This document shows, piece by piece, positions 44,086 through 52,809 of a DNA stretch of 64,000 bases. The stretch spans positions 248,001 to 312,000 of the forward strand of contig QGGY01000006.1 in assembly GCA_003148945.1 (NCBI GenBank), written 5' to 3'. The notes beneath the pieces were generated by a model, which did no database searches, had not been told where the DNA came from, and saw only the letters and a program-made list of their open reading frames with translations. Each line of letters opens with the position of its first letter. The first letter of the stretch is position 1. The translations under genes and the position numbers were made by a program. The DNA is from Murimonas intestini. GTDB lineage: Bacteria > Bacillota > Clostridia > Lachnospirales > Lachnospiraceae.

Positions 44086-44911
44086 GAAGAGCCGCCTCCT
44101 TCCTTGCTGCCAATTCTTTTTTGATCTGTTCATATTCATCTGCAGAAGGTACTTTATGGTGCCATGCCGCTTTATTTTCCATCACGTCTCCGCCGCCGAA
44201 GCCTTTTATTGTATTTGCAATAACAGCTGTGGGGCAGCCCTTTACCGTCTTGGCCTCCTCAAAAGCCGCGTTCAATTCTTCTATATCATTTCCGTTTACT
44301 TGTATCACATGCCATCCGAAGCCTTCTATCCTCTTCTGAAGGTCATCATGGCCCATGACATCCTCTGTACTTCCTGATATCTGCAGACGGTTCCTGTCAA
44401 CTACGGCGCACAGGTTATCCAGCTTGTACTGATGCCCTGCCATAAAACCTTCCCACACAGAACCCTCAGCCAGCTCACCGTCACCCATGACCGTGTATAC
44501 CCTGTAATCCTTTTTATTCATTTTGCCTGCCAGAGCCATGCCCACGCACACGGGAAGGCCGTGACCCAAAGAGCCTGAGTTCATCTCGATTCCCGGAAGC
44601 TTGTTGTTGGGATGTCCGATGTATTTAGATCCGAAAGCTGAAAAGTTTTCTATTACTTCTTCGATGGGGAAAAATCCTTTCGCAGCCAGCACAGCATAGT
44701 AAGCCTCCACTGAGTGGCCTTTGCTGAGCACGAACCTGTCTCTGTCTTCATCGTCCATATTTTCCGGACTGATATTCATCTGTTTGAAATAAAGGGTTAC
44801 CAGTATATCCATTACACTGAAGTCCCCTCCTATATGGCCGCCCTTTGCCCTGGATATCATATCCAGGACATTCTGGCGCAGTTCGAAGGACTTTGCTTTT
44901 AAATTTTCCAT
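44078..44911 (-). CDS. transketolase N-terminal subunit
   Basis: 277 residues with the TPP diphosphate-binding domain: GHIGGDFSVMDILVTLYF, LSKGHSVEAYYAVLAAKG and the cofactor motif GDGELAEGSVWEG ending in DRNRLQ. Transfers two-carbon ketol units from a ketose phosphate. Housekeeping transketolases are single chains of about 660 residues or split pairs. This pair lies inside a catabolic operon with an isomerase and a kinase, so it probably cleaves the pathway's own ketose phosphate. Confidence 0.92.
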   Translation of the reverse strand: MENLKAKSFELRQNVLDMISRAKGGHIGGDFSVMDILVTLYFKQMNISPENMDDEDRDRFVLSKGHSVEAYYAVLAAKGFFPIEEVIENFSAFGSKYIGHPNNKLPGIEMNSGSLGHGLPVCVGMALAGKMNKKDYRVYTVMGDGELAEGSVWEGFMAGHQYKLDNLCAVVDRNRLQISGSTEDVMGHDDLQKRIEGFGWHVIQVNGNDIEELNAAFEEAKTVKGCPTAVIANTIKGFGGGDVMENKAAWHHKVPSADEYEQIKKELAARKEAALHE

Positions 44912-44989
44912 CCTGATTTTCTCCTCTCTGATGCAGTGCAGGCTGTGTCCTCACAGCCCCACCGCGTTCACTCCGTCACAGCGCAGCTG

Positions 44990-46390
44990 TCATTCGCCGC
45001 GCAGGTAAGCCTTTACCTCTTCTTCCACCGGGTCATACAGATCCGGCTTCACGCCCATATACTTACATGCTTCATAAAGTACCGGAACAACATCCTTGTG
45101 GATTCCCACACAGTGATGGATATACGGACCTGTCACGATCTTTTCTTCCAGGCGTTTAATATTGTCTACCTCTACCCAGAGATATGTTCCCATTCCCTTA
45201 GGACCATCCACACCTTTTGCATTTCCAAGGAGCATGGAGTACTCTCCGTTGTCCCCGTCAAAACGGCAGAGTGTCACCTCTCCGTGCTTTGCCTCAGCGG
45301 TGATGCTGCCAGGATGGTCAAATGCCAGAGGATATGTCAGCTTCGGGCGTTCCCTTGCCACAGAGATCGGCCACGGGCCACAGTGCTGCAGCAGTTCCCC
45401 ATTAGCCAGGTCAGGATGGCGGATAGTCCAGTCAGCAAAGAAGCTTCTTGTCTCGCCCATACCTGCCGCTTCCACAAGAAGCGCTGTGATGGCGCCGTGG
45501 ATATCTGTCTCGCAGACTACAGGAATTCCTTCCTCGTTCAGCAGGGAATTAGCCGCACACGGCATGATCCCCAGCTCACACTGCAGCTGGTTCCAGCACT
45601 GGATGGCTATAGCCTGGCATCCGTATTTCTCAGCCAGCCCCTTCATGGCAACCTTCAGGGCAGCTACATTTTCCAGTTCATTGTCCTTTACGCAGATCTC
45701 CATGTTGTCACGGCAGTATTTCATTACTTCTGCTACCTGAGTCCCTTCCTCCTTAGCAGCCTTAACTGCATCTGTCAGTTCAGGCATAGGGATAGGTGAC
45801 AGCTGGATATTGAATTTTTCCAGAAGCTCTCCTTCATTACACATGGTTGTCCAGAAATCAAAAGGCCTTGTGGAAATCTGAAGTATCCTCATATGGCGGA
45901 AGGTCTTTACTACATTGCAGACAGCCATAAAGTCCCGGAGACCGCGCTCGAAAACAGGATCATTCAGCCTGCAGTTGGTCATATATGTAAACGGGATCTG
46001 GAATCTCCTGAGCACCTTTCCTGTTGCAAATAATCCGCACTGTGTATCACGCAGGCGCACCCCGTTCTCATCCGGCCTCTCATCCAGCGGCCCCCAGAGC
46101 AGTACAGGCACATTCAGTTCCTTTGCAAGTCTGGCACACTCATATTCTGTACCAAAGTTACAGTGGGGCAGGAAAAGTCCGTCAATCTTCTCCGCTTTGA
46201 ATTTTTCAGCTATCTTGTACATGTCTTCATCATTATACAGAAGGCCTTCTTCATTGATATCTGTGATATCGACAAAGTCCACTCCCAGTTCCGTAAGTCT
46301 CTCTGCTGTCAGCCCCCTGTATTTGATGGCGTCAGGTGCGCTGAAAATACTTCTTCTTGTAGGCGCAAAGCCCAGTTTGATTTTTGTCAT
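44990..46390 (-). CDS. L-fucose/L-arabinose isomerase family protein
   Basis: 466-residue aldose-ketose isomerase of the FucI/AraA fold. Family features are the N-terminal Rossmann segment with ADGLFLPHCNFG-like text, QCWNQLQCELGIMPC, VVCETDIHGAITALL with the metal-ligand Glu and Asp, and a C-terminal LWVEVDN and HHCVG. It is too far from FucI and AraA by length and motif spacing to name the sugar. The start at 46390 follows GGAGG. First gene of the operon isomerase, transketolase N, transketolase C, kinase, under the adjacent LacI regulator. Confidence 0.8.
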   Translation of the reverse strand: MTKIKLGFAPTRRSIFSAPDAIKYRGLTAERLTELGVDFVDITDINEEGLLYNDEDMYKIAEKFKAEKIDGLFLPHCNFGTEYECARLAKELNVPVLLWGPLDERPDENGVRLRDTQCGLFATGKVLRRFQIPFTYMTNCRLNDPVFERGLRDFMAVCNVVKTFRHMRILQISTRPFDFWTTMCNEGELLEKFNIQLSPIPMPELTDAVKAAKEEGTQVAEVMKYCRDNMEICVKDNELENVAALKVAMKGLAEKYGCQAIAIQCWNQLQCELGIMPCAANSLLNEEGIPVVCETDIHGAITALLVEAAGMGETRSFFADWTIRHPDLANGELLQHCGPWPISVARERPKLTYPLAFDHPGSITAEAKHGEVTLCRFDGDNGEYSMLLGNAKGVDGPKGMGTYLWVEVDNIKRLEEKIVTGPYIHHCVGIHKDVVPVLYEACKYMGVKPDLYDPVEEEVKAYLRGE

Positions 46391-46412
46391 TTTAAATACC
46401 TCCATTTTTAAG

Positions 46413-46472
46413 GTAAAATTTTACTCGCATTGCATCTAAATATTATTATAAATATTTTACATGTTATTTCAA
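46413..46472 (-). promoter_or_regulatory. promoter and operator-like palindrome of the isomerase operon
   Basis: Minus-strand TTGAAA (46467-46472), 16-bp spacer, TATAAT (46445-46450). A perfect 12-bp palindrome GTAAAATTTTAC (46413-46424) lies about 14 bases after the expected start, a usual place for a LacI-family repressor. A second palindrome GTTTTATATAAAAC is at 46577-46590. Confidence 0.55.
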
Positions 46473-46616
46473 TAGCATTTTAAGCTTTTTTCCTTTTTCG
46501 TCAATATCTCCCAACTATTCCAGGGCATAATTGTAAATTTTGCATAATAAAACAGAGGTATTTTTCACCCCTATCCGTTTTATATAAAACTTTTATGTAA
46601 ATATTTATATAAATGT

Positions 46617-47633
46617 TTATATATTCAATCCGTCTGATATCTCCTGTACTGTCTGACGTTCAATAAAACTTGTGCAGACCTGTGTCTTTGTGACTACATT
46701 GCTGGGATTCTGGATGAGCTCAACTACCCTGCGCACTGCCAGGCGCCCCATCTCCTGATTGGGTACTCTCAGTGTGGTGAGAGGCGGCGATGATATCTCA
46801 CTGAAAGGAAGGTCGTCAAAGCCCACAATAGATACATCTTCCGGGATCCTGTACCCTTTTTCCTGCAGCGCCTTCATAGCACCCAGGGCGATCATATCAT
46901 TATCTGCAAAAAACGCAGTTGCCAGATCCTCTGCGTTCTCCAGATAGGCCAGCATATCCTTGTAGGCTCCGTTTGAAGTGGGGGATAGTGTAATAATATC
47001 CTCATCCCTGATCTCCAGCCTGTGTTTTCTTGCCGCAGTCTGGCAGCCCACCCATCTGGAGCGGAAGCCCTTGATCCTGTAGGCGCCCCTTATATAGCCT
47101 ATCCTGGTATGTCCCTTCTGTATGAGATACTCTGTAGCCATCCTGGCAGAATCTGCATTGTTGATCAGAACAGCATTGAATTCCATACTCTCTGACCAGT
47201 AGTCCAGAATGACGAGAGGGGTCCTGGAGCCCTTAAAGAGCTCCAGGTCCTCCTCCGCCATCTCTGTGGCCAGTATGACAGAAGCAGAACTCACGTCATT
47301 CACAAGGCTTTTGACCTGTGCCTCGTAGTCCTCCTCCCGCTGGTCCACATTGCATACTACCATCTCATATCCCCGGCTCCGGCATTCCTGTTCAAATCCG
47401 CTCACCAGAGTGGGGAAAAACGGCGTGTCATCAATAATTGAGCCATTCTTTTTAAAAATCACCAGCTTGATCCTGGATATGGAGTTCTCATTGATGTAGC
47501 CTATCTCACGGGCAACGCGGAATACCTCTGCAGCAGTCTCTTTATTCACACCTTTTTTATGGTTCAGCGCATTTGATATAGTCGCAGGAGAATACCCTGT
47601 CCTCTCGCTGATGTCTTTAATGCTCACTTTCAT
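46617..47633 (-). CDS. LacI-family regulator of the isomerase/transketolase locus
   Basis: 338 residues. The helix-turn-helix reads VSIKDISERTGYSPATISNA with hinge LNHKKGVNKETAAEV. A periplasmic-binding-like effector domain follows (DVSIVGFDDLPFSEISSPPLTT). The frame is open far upstream into the nitroreductase gene, but MKVSIKDI at 47633 is the canonical start. It begins 16 bp after the nitroreductase gene, so it is probably co-transcribed with it. Palindromes lie between it and the isomerase gene. The effector is likely the imported sugar or its phosphate. Confidence 0.92.
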   Translation of the reverse strand: MKVSIKDISERTGYSPATISNALNHKKGVNKETAAEVFRVAREIGYINENSISRIKLVIFKKNGSIIDDTPFFPTLVSGFEQECRSRGYEMVVCNVDQREEDYEAQVKSLVNDVSSASVILATEMAEEDLELFKGSRTPLVILDYWSESMEFNAVLINNADSARMATEYLIQKGHTRIGYIRGAYRIKGFRSRWVGCQTAARKHRLEIRDEDIITLSPTSNGAYKDMLAYLENAEDLATAFFADNDMIALGAMKALQEKGYRIPEDVSIVGFDDLPFSEISSPPLTTLRVPNQEMGRLAVRRVVELIQNPSNVVTKTQVCTSFIERQTVQEISDGLNI

Positions 47634-47649
47634 GATTGGTTCACGTCCT

Positions 47650-48174
47650 TTATCTGATGATCCTGATATAGTCTGGTTTTCTGGGTGCCGGGGCAGGTGC
47701 GTCTCCTTCCGGATAACCGAGGGCCAGCGCTCCCACTCCCTCCAGTCCCTGATCCAGACCCCATTCCTCCATGAGAGCCCGTCCTTCTTCTGTCCCGAAC
47801 ATTTCCTTTTCTCTGTTGATCCAGCATGACCCAAGCCCCAGGGCGTGAGCAGCTACCATCATATTTTCCAGTACGCAGCTGGCGTCCTGCACGTGGTTGC
47901 CGTTTTTCCCATCTGCAAATACGAGCACGATGGTTGGCGCCCCATAATAAGGATTTCCCTTGCTTCCCATGATATCTGCATTCATCCTGGCAAGCTTTTT
48001 CATGTCCTCTTCTCTCTGAACTGCCACGATCACAGGAGACTGTTTACCCATGCCTGTAGGCGCATATGTCCCTGCCTCCAGAACAGCATCCAGCTCTTCC
48101 TCCAGGATCTGCTCCGGACGGTACTTTCTGATGCTTCTGCGTGTCTTGATTACATCCAGTACTTCTTTGTTCAT
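47650..48174 (-). CDS. nitroreductase family protein
   Basis: 174-residue FMN-dependent oxidoreductase. The N-terminal VIKTRRSIRKYRPEQI binds the FMN phosphate. APTGMGKQSPVIVAV, ENMMVAAHALGLGSCWI and LALGYPEG are the other family motifs. It uses NAD(P)H to reduce nitroaromatics, quinones or enones; the natural substrate is not predictable. The start at 48174 follows GGAGG. It sits between the hydrolase at 48392 and the LacI gene, but no link to sugar use is evident. Confidence 0.9.
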   Translation of the reverse strand: MNKEVLDVIKTRRSIRKYRPEQILEEELDAVLEAGTYAPTGMGKQSPVIVAVQREEDMKKLARMNADIMGSKGNPYYGAPTIVLVFADGKNGNHVQDASCVLENMMVAAHALGLGSCWINREKEMFGTEEGRALMEEWGLDQGLEGVGALALGYPEGDAPAPAPRKPDYIRIIR

Positions 48175-48277
48175 TCCTATTCCTCCTTTTAATTTTCCGC
48201 TTACCGCAGGCTTCATAATAGTTACAATATATCACACAATATAAAAATAATCTATGTAATTTGCACAAAAATACCTC

Positions 48278-48305
48278 GCAAAACGGTGACATGTGAACAG
48301 TAACG
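48278..48305 (+). repeat. GAACAGTAA-type repeat, copy 1
   Basis: Begins GCAAAACGGTGACATGTGAA and ends CAGTAACG. It matches 22 of 28 bases with 58692-58719. In the gap between the nitroreductase and hydrolase genes. Confidence 0.45.
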
Positions 48306-48328
48306 TATAAAGCCCAACTATGACAGAA

Positions 48329-48351
48329 GGATACTGCAGCCTGCAGTATCC
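48329..48351 (-). terminator. palindrome after the apiosidase-like gene
   Basis: GGATACTGCAG-C-CTGCAGTATCC, 11-bp arms with a single central base, 40 bp past the stop. There is no clear T tract, so terminator function is uncertain. Confidence 0.45.
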
Positions 48352-48391
48352 CTCTATGATTAATTCTATATTGGGAGGCGCATGGCCGCTC

Positions 48392-49936
48392 TTATCTGTG
48401 TTTCCTGATCCTCACAGCCATATACTCCCTTCCGGGCAGTTCTATTTTAAACCTGCCTTTGTGAGTCCCTCTGTCTTCTATAGTCATATTCCATGTATCA
48501 ATGACTTCCACATCCACTTCTGTATTATCGTCAAAATAGAATTCCCTGAATGACGGCCTCATGAAGCTGTAGTAGAAGAGATAGTAATCCCTTACAGGCG
48601 TCATCTGTGCTGTCTCCTCCGGCACCGCACACACCTCATCCCAGCCGCATTTCTCATAGGGGGCAAGGCCTATGCCCGGTGTCTCGCACATGATCTTATG
48701 CAGAAATTTAAAACGCTTCCAGCTCTCTCCCTTTAATCTGCCGCCGTGTGACCACCAGAGTACGTCATCCCCGCTCATGTATGTTTCACCGTGTCCCGGA
48801 TATCCTCCCCTGCACACTGCTTCCCAGAACCTGCGCACCATCTCTTCCGGGCTTATATTCCCCCACCCGTGCTGTATATTTCCCTCATATGCTATCTCAT
48901 CGAGGACTACCGGCTTTTTATACCTCTGTCTCCATTCATTGACCAGCTCCGCAGACTTGTACAGGTCCTGGCGCTGGATGCTGCAGTGGGTGATCCAGGG
49001 GCGTGTATGGTCATAGAAAGGCCTGCAGTTGTGGATAGACCGCAGATGGCTGTAGGCATCCTTCTCACATATTATGGAGGCGTAACGCTCCCAGTCTTTT
49101 ATAGTCTTATGCAGGAACAAGTCGTATTCATTTGCAAGCGACCACCAGATATTCCTGTAAGCTGAGAACCTGGCTAGCACATATTTCCAGTACAGGTCAT
49201 CCTGTTTCTCTGTCATACAGGAGAATCCCCACCTGTCATACGGATGCATCACGATCAGGTCAGCCTCTATCCCTCTGTCCCTGAGCGCAAGTATACACTT
49301 CTCAATATGGCGGAAGTGCTCAGTATTAAACCTTGTAAAATCCCAGTCATTTCCGCTGGCCGCTCCTGTATACTGCAAAAAATTATCTTTCGTCAGAACA
49401 CTGCTGTCCATGGGAGTTCCCTCATAGGGATAAGAGCGCGGCTCTCCCAGGTTATAATCATAATGCTTTGGAAATACACAGAATCTTATTTTATTAAATC
49501 CTGCCTCTGTCAGACTTTCAAGCGTCTGATCGATCCTTTCATCTGACTGAAGATCCCACACATAGCAGGTAGTGCCCACAGAATAGTAGGGTGTTCCGTC
49601 TTCATATGCAAAATGGTATGTATTTGCCACCCTGACAGGGCCATGGTTATCCTCTGATGCAGGTGTTACTGTAAATCTTCCGCTTACTTCCTCCCCCTGA
49701 TCCTGCTTAAAACTGCCTGATATGGTAAATTCATATTCACCCTCAAAGGAAGGCATGAAACGTACCTTATACACACCGTCTCCGTCATAAAATCCGTCTA
49801 CAGTCACATTCTCATTCTGACCCTTAAAGTTTCCTGTAATATCATGGTCCGTGAAAGGATTTCCATCTTTTCTGCCTTCACATGAAACCTCAAACACATC
49901 CCATCGTTCTACATTCTTGTTATAGCTTGTCCCCAT
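48392..49936 (-). CDS. apiosidase-like glycoside hydrolase (DUF5060, DUF4038-type barrel, DUF5605)
   Basis: 514-residue cytoplasmic hydrolase without a signal peptide. An N-terminal beta domain (about 10-95) with WDVFEVS, GNPFTD and FYDGDGVYKVRFMP is of the DUF5060 type. A clan-A-like TIM barrel (about 100-420) follows, with presumed acid/base Glu270 in WWSLANEYD and nucleophile Glu347 in VVLDEIAYEG. A C-terminal beta domain ends the protein. The barrel type includes characterised apiosidases of rhamnogalacturonan II, but substrates of the DUF5605 subgroup are unknown. Upstream of the nitroreductase, LacI and isomerase/transketolase/kinase genes, it may supply their sugar. Confidence 0.75.
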   Translation of the reverse strand: MGTSYNKNVERWDVFEVSCEGRKDGNPFTDHDITGNFKGQNENVTVDGFYDGDGVYKVRFMPSFEGEYEFTISGSFKQDQGEEVSGRFTVTPASEDNHGPVRVANTYHFAYEDGTPYYSVGTTCYVWDLQSDERIDQTLESLTEAGFNKIRFCVFPKHYDYNLGEPRSYPYEGTPMDSSVLTKDNFLQYTGAASGNDWDFTRFNTEHFRHIEKCILALRDRGIEADLIVMHPYDRWGFSCMTEKQDDLYWKYVLARFSAYRNIWWSLANEYDLFLHKTIKDWERYASIICEKDAYSHLRSIHNCRPFYDHTRPWITHCSIQRQDLYKSAELVNEWRQRYKKPVVLDEIAYEGNIQHGWGNISPEEMVRRFWEAVCRGGYPGHGETYMSGDDVLWWSHGGRLKGESWKRFKFLHKIMCETPGIGLAPYEKCGWDEVCAVPEETAQMTPVRDYYLFYYSFMRPSFREFYFDDNTEVDVEVIDTWNMTIEDRGTHKGRFKIELPGREYMAVRIRKHR

Positions 49937-49993
49937 CTTGACTGACCTCCTGATTTTTGCTGTACAGCCCGGCAGAATTTAATGTTCCAGTCT

Positions 49994-50107
49994 TTTTAAA
50001 CTTTTAGCTTGTTTCTTAAACTTTTTGTTCATTTTCTTTTTACTTTCCACCTGACAGCACTATATTTTAACGTTTATAAACTATATATAAACCATTTTTA
50101 AACTTTT
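49994..50107. promoter_or_regulatory. repeated TTTAAACTTTT boxes upstream of the apiosidase-like gene
   Basis: Three copies of a T-rich box with core TTAAACTTTT at 49994-50005, 50016-50025 and 50096-50107. A palindrome GTTTATAAAC lies at 50072-50081. They lie in the 294-bp gap between divergent genes and may be operator sites. No other feature except the promoter of the Crp gene was seen in the gap. Confidence 0.45.
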
Positions 50108-50135
50108 GTCCAGTACTAATTTATTTCTGCGAGGC

Positions 50136-50164
50136 TTGCTTTCACGCCCGCCCCATCCTATAAT
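50136..50164 (+). promoter_or_regulatory. promoter of the crp/fnr-asr genes
   Basis: TTGCTT (50136-50141), 17-bp spacer, TATAAT (50159-50164), about 65 bp before the regulator start. Confidence 0.7.
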
Positions 50165-50230
50165 ATTACATATAGCGCTTACCCGCGCTTTTACCTGGCC
50201 GTAAACAGTCATCTTAAAGGAGCCGCTTTT

Positions 50231-50920
50231 ATGATAAATCTGAAAAATGCATTTTCATCCATGCCCGTTTTTAATGATATATCCCCCTCTTCCTACGCTG
50301 CGCTGGCCGCCTGCGCCTGTCTGAAGCCCTTCCTGAAAGGTGAGCATCTCTTTTTAGACAAGGACTCTGTCAGCAATGTTTATTTTATGGCGGAGGGCAA
50401 GGCCGCACTTTACAAGCTCAACCACCTGTATGAGAAAAAAATCATTTTCATCTGCGGCAAGGGCGACATGTTAAATGAAGTGATCCTCCAGTCCCAAGCA
50501 GCCTCCATAAACTGTGAGATCATTGAAGATTCTTATGTGCTCTCATTTCCTGCCCCTCTTTTTCTGCATATTATGGAGCAGGATTTTAAACTGACCGCAG
50601 CGGTGATGGATTCCATGGCGCTTAAAATACGCCGTCTCTACCATCAGTTAAAAAACACTTCCAATAATGTGAGGGGCGATATCAGGCTGGCTGCGAAGCT
50701 CTGGAAGCTCTCACTCGACTATGGAGTCCCCTGCAGTGAGGGCACCATGATTGATATCAGTATGAGCATCACCTATCTGGCCGAGCTCCTGGGCTCCAAG
50801 CGCGAGACTGTTTCCCGCCAGGTAGCCCTGCTGAGCAAAAAAGGCCTCATTCTCTACCAGAAAAACCACTTTATCATCCCGGACAGAGATGCCCTGAAAA
50901 ATTATGTCAAAGAAACGTGA
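50231..50920 (+). CDS. Crp/Fnr-family regulator adjacent to asrABC
   Basis: 229 residues. A cyclic-nucleotide-binding-like beta barrel (about 15-125) is followed by a long helix and a C-terminal winged helix (ISMSITYLAELLGSKRETVSRQVALLSKKG). The Cys residues near the N-terminus (ACACLKPF) do not form the four-Cys cluster of oxygen-sensing Fnr, so the signal may be something else. AAAGGAG precedes the ATG. It lies 71 bp before asrA on the same strand, so it probably controls sulfite reduction. Confidence 0.88.
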   Translation: MINLKNAFSSMPVFNDISPSSYAALAACACLKPFLKGEHLFLDKDSVSNVYFMAEGKAALYKLNHLYEKKIIFICGKGDMLNEVILQSQAASINCEIIEDSYVLSFPAPLFLHIMEQDFKLTAAVMDSMALKIRRLYHQLKNTSNNVRGDIRLAAKLWKLSLDYGVPCSEGTMIDISMSITYLAELLGSKRETVSRQVALLSKKGLILYQKNHFIIPDRDALKNYVKET

Positions 50921-50991
50921 TATTCCTCACGCCTTGTCAAAAGCCCATCTGTTATACTCTTTAAAAGATTATTGAAAAGAGGTGCAACAGT

Positions 50992-52014
50992 ATGGGCTAT
51001 TATTTTAGTCCGGAAGGCATTAATAAAGTCATTTCAGGCCTTTCCGAAAAATATGACATCTTCGCCCCAAAGCTTTTTCCGGGGAAGGGTGCGTTTTCTG
51101 ACACTGATCTTGTCCGTTATGACAGGATTTCAGCCATTGAAGATGTGGTTTTTCATATGAAATCCAGATTTTCACCTAAAGAGGTGCTTCTGCCTCTTAC
51201 ACAGACATTATTTTATTACACGGAGGATTCCGTCAGTGAGCCCCGGCCGCCTGTCAGGGACCGTCTGATCTTCCTTCGAAGCTGTGACCTCCACGCAGTC
51301 CGGAGGCTGGATGCCATTTACCTTGGAAATGTATTTGAAGATCACTATTACCGTCAGCTCAGGGATCACACAAAATTTGTGCTGATGGGCTGTTCCCGGG
51401 CATTCTCCACCTGCTTCTGTGTAGATATGGAGACAAATATACCAACAGGCTATGATATGAGCATAGATCTCATAGACGGCGAATACAGAGTTGACTGCAG
51501 ATCAAAGGATCTTGAAGATTTCCTTGTTCCCCATTCCACCAGACAGGGCGAAGTAGTTCCATGCCATGTGACAGAGACGCCCACCCGCGTACATATCCCT
51601 GAGAACCTTTCCTCCTCCGCCGCTGGGAGCAGCATATGGAAAGAATATGACAGCCGCTGCATAGCCTGCGGAAGATGTAATTTCTCCTGCCCCACATGTA
51701 CCTGCTTCACCATGCAGGACCTGTCATATACAGACAATCCAAAAGCCGGAGAACGGCGGAGGGTATGGGCCTCCTGCATGGTCGACGGTTTCACTGAGGT
51801 GGCCGGAGGCGCAGGCTGCCGGAAGGCTTACGGGGAGCGCATGCGTTTTAAGGTACTTCATAAGGCGCTTGATTTCAAAAAGAGGAACGGCTATCAGATG
51901 TGCGTGGGATGCGGACGGTGTGATGATGTCTGTCCTGAATATATTTCATTTTCCGGCTGTCTGAACAAGCTGGAGGAAGCCATGGAGGAGGTAAATGGAA
52001 ATGACAAAAAATGA
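50992..52014 (+). CDS. asrA: anaerobic sulfite reductase subunit A
   Basis: 340-residue iron-sulfur protein passing electrons to the sulfite reductase complex. The C-terminal part has two ferredoxin-type 4Fe-4S motifs, CIACGRCNFSCPTCTCF (near 225) and CVGCGRCDDVCPEYISF (near 305). RSCDLHAVRRLD near 105 and the extra Cys-rich segment FSTCFCVDM are typical of AsrA and hydrogenase beta-type subunits. GAGGTG precedes the ATG. Its end overlaps the asrB start. Confidence 0.93.
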   Translation: MGYYFSPEGINKVISGLSEKYDIFAPKLFPGKGAFSDTDLVRYDRISAIEDVVFHMKSRFSPKEVLLPLTQTLFYYTEDSVSEPRPPVRDRLIFLRSCDLHAVRRLDAIYLGNVFEDHYYRQLRDHTKFVLMGCSRAFSTCFCVDMETNIPTGYDMSIDLIDGEYRVDCRSKDLEDFLVPHSTRQGEVVPCHVTETPTRVHIPENLSSSAAGSSIWKEYDSRCIACGRCNFSCPTCTCFTMQDLSYTDNPKAGERRRVWASCMVDGFTEVAGGAGCRKAYGERMRFKVLHKALDFKKRNGYQMCVGCGRCDDVCPEYISFSGCLNKLEEAMEEVNGNDKK

Positions 52015-52795
52015 GTATGTGCCTTTTCTCTCTGAAGTCCTTGAGGTTATCCCTCATACTGACATAGAATATACCTTCCGCATGAGCTATGTGGGAGATG
52101 TCCGTCCCGGACAGTTTTTTGAGGTCTCTATTCCCAGATACGGGGAGGCCCCCATCTCCGTGAGCGGAATCGGCAACGGCAGCATCGACCTGACTATACG
52201 CCGTGTAGGCAAAGTGACAAACGAGATTTTCGAACAGTACAAGGGAACATCCCTCTATTTGAGAGGGCCTTACGGGAACGGATTTAACACGGAGGATTAC
52301 CAGGACAAAGAACTTGTGATCGTAGCCGGGGGAACAGGAGTATCCCCTGTCCGTGGCATAATCACCTATTTTGCCAGCCATACGGAAAAAGCAGTATCCG
52401 CAGCTCTTATCGCCGGTTTTAAAACTCCGAAGGATATCCTTTTCCGGGAGGACTTTGCGCTCTGGAAAAAACGTCTTAATGTGATCCTGACTGTGGATGA
52501 TAATACAGCAGATCCTACCTTCCCCCAGGGGCTGGTGACCAAATATATACCTGGCCTTGAGTTTAAGGATATTAAAAATGCCGCCGCCATTGTGGTGGGT
52601 CCTCCCGCAATGATGCGTTTTTCTGTAAAAGCTCTGCTGGAGCGGGGATTGTCAGAAGAGCAGATATGGATCTCCCATGAAAGAAAAATGTGCTGTGGAA
52701 TAGGAAAATGCGGCCACTGCCGCATAGGCGATGCCTATGTGTGTCTGGACGGCCCTGTATTTAATTATTCCAGGGGCAGCACCCTGCTGGACTAG
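52001..52795 (+). CDS. asrB: anaerobic sulfite reductase subunit B
   Basis: 264-residue flavoprotein that takes electrons from NAD(P)H. A ferredoxin-reductase-like FAD domain (about 1-95) is followed by a nucleotide-binding domain starting VIVAGGTGVSPVRGI. A C-terminal 2Fe-2S-type cluster has MCCGIGKCGHCRIG and YVCLDGP. GGAGG sits nine bases before this ATG; an ATG six bases upstream is also possible. The overlap with asrA implies translational coupling. Confidence 0.93.
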   Translation: MTKNEYVPFLSEVLEVIPHTDIEYTFRMSYVGDVRPGQFFEVSIPRYGEAPISVSGIGNGSIDLTIRRVGKVTNEIFEQYKGTSLYLRGPYGNGFNTEDYQDKELVIVAGGTGVSPVRGIITYFASHTEKAVSAALIAGFKTPKDILFREDFALWKKRLNVILTVDDNTADPTFPQGLVTKYIPGLEFKDIKNAAAIVVGPPAMMRFSVKALLERGLSEEQIWISHERKMCCGIGKCGHCRIGDAYVCLDGPVFNYSRGSTLLD

Positions 52796-52809
52796 AGGAG
52801 GAACAAGAT

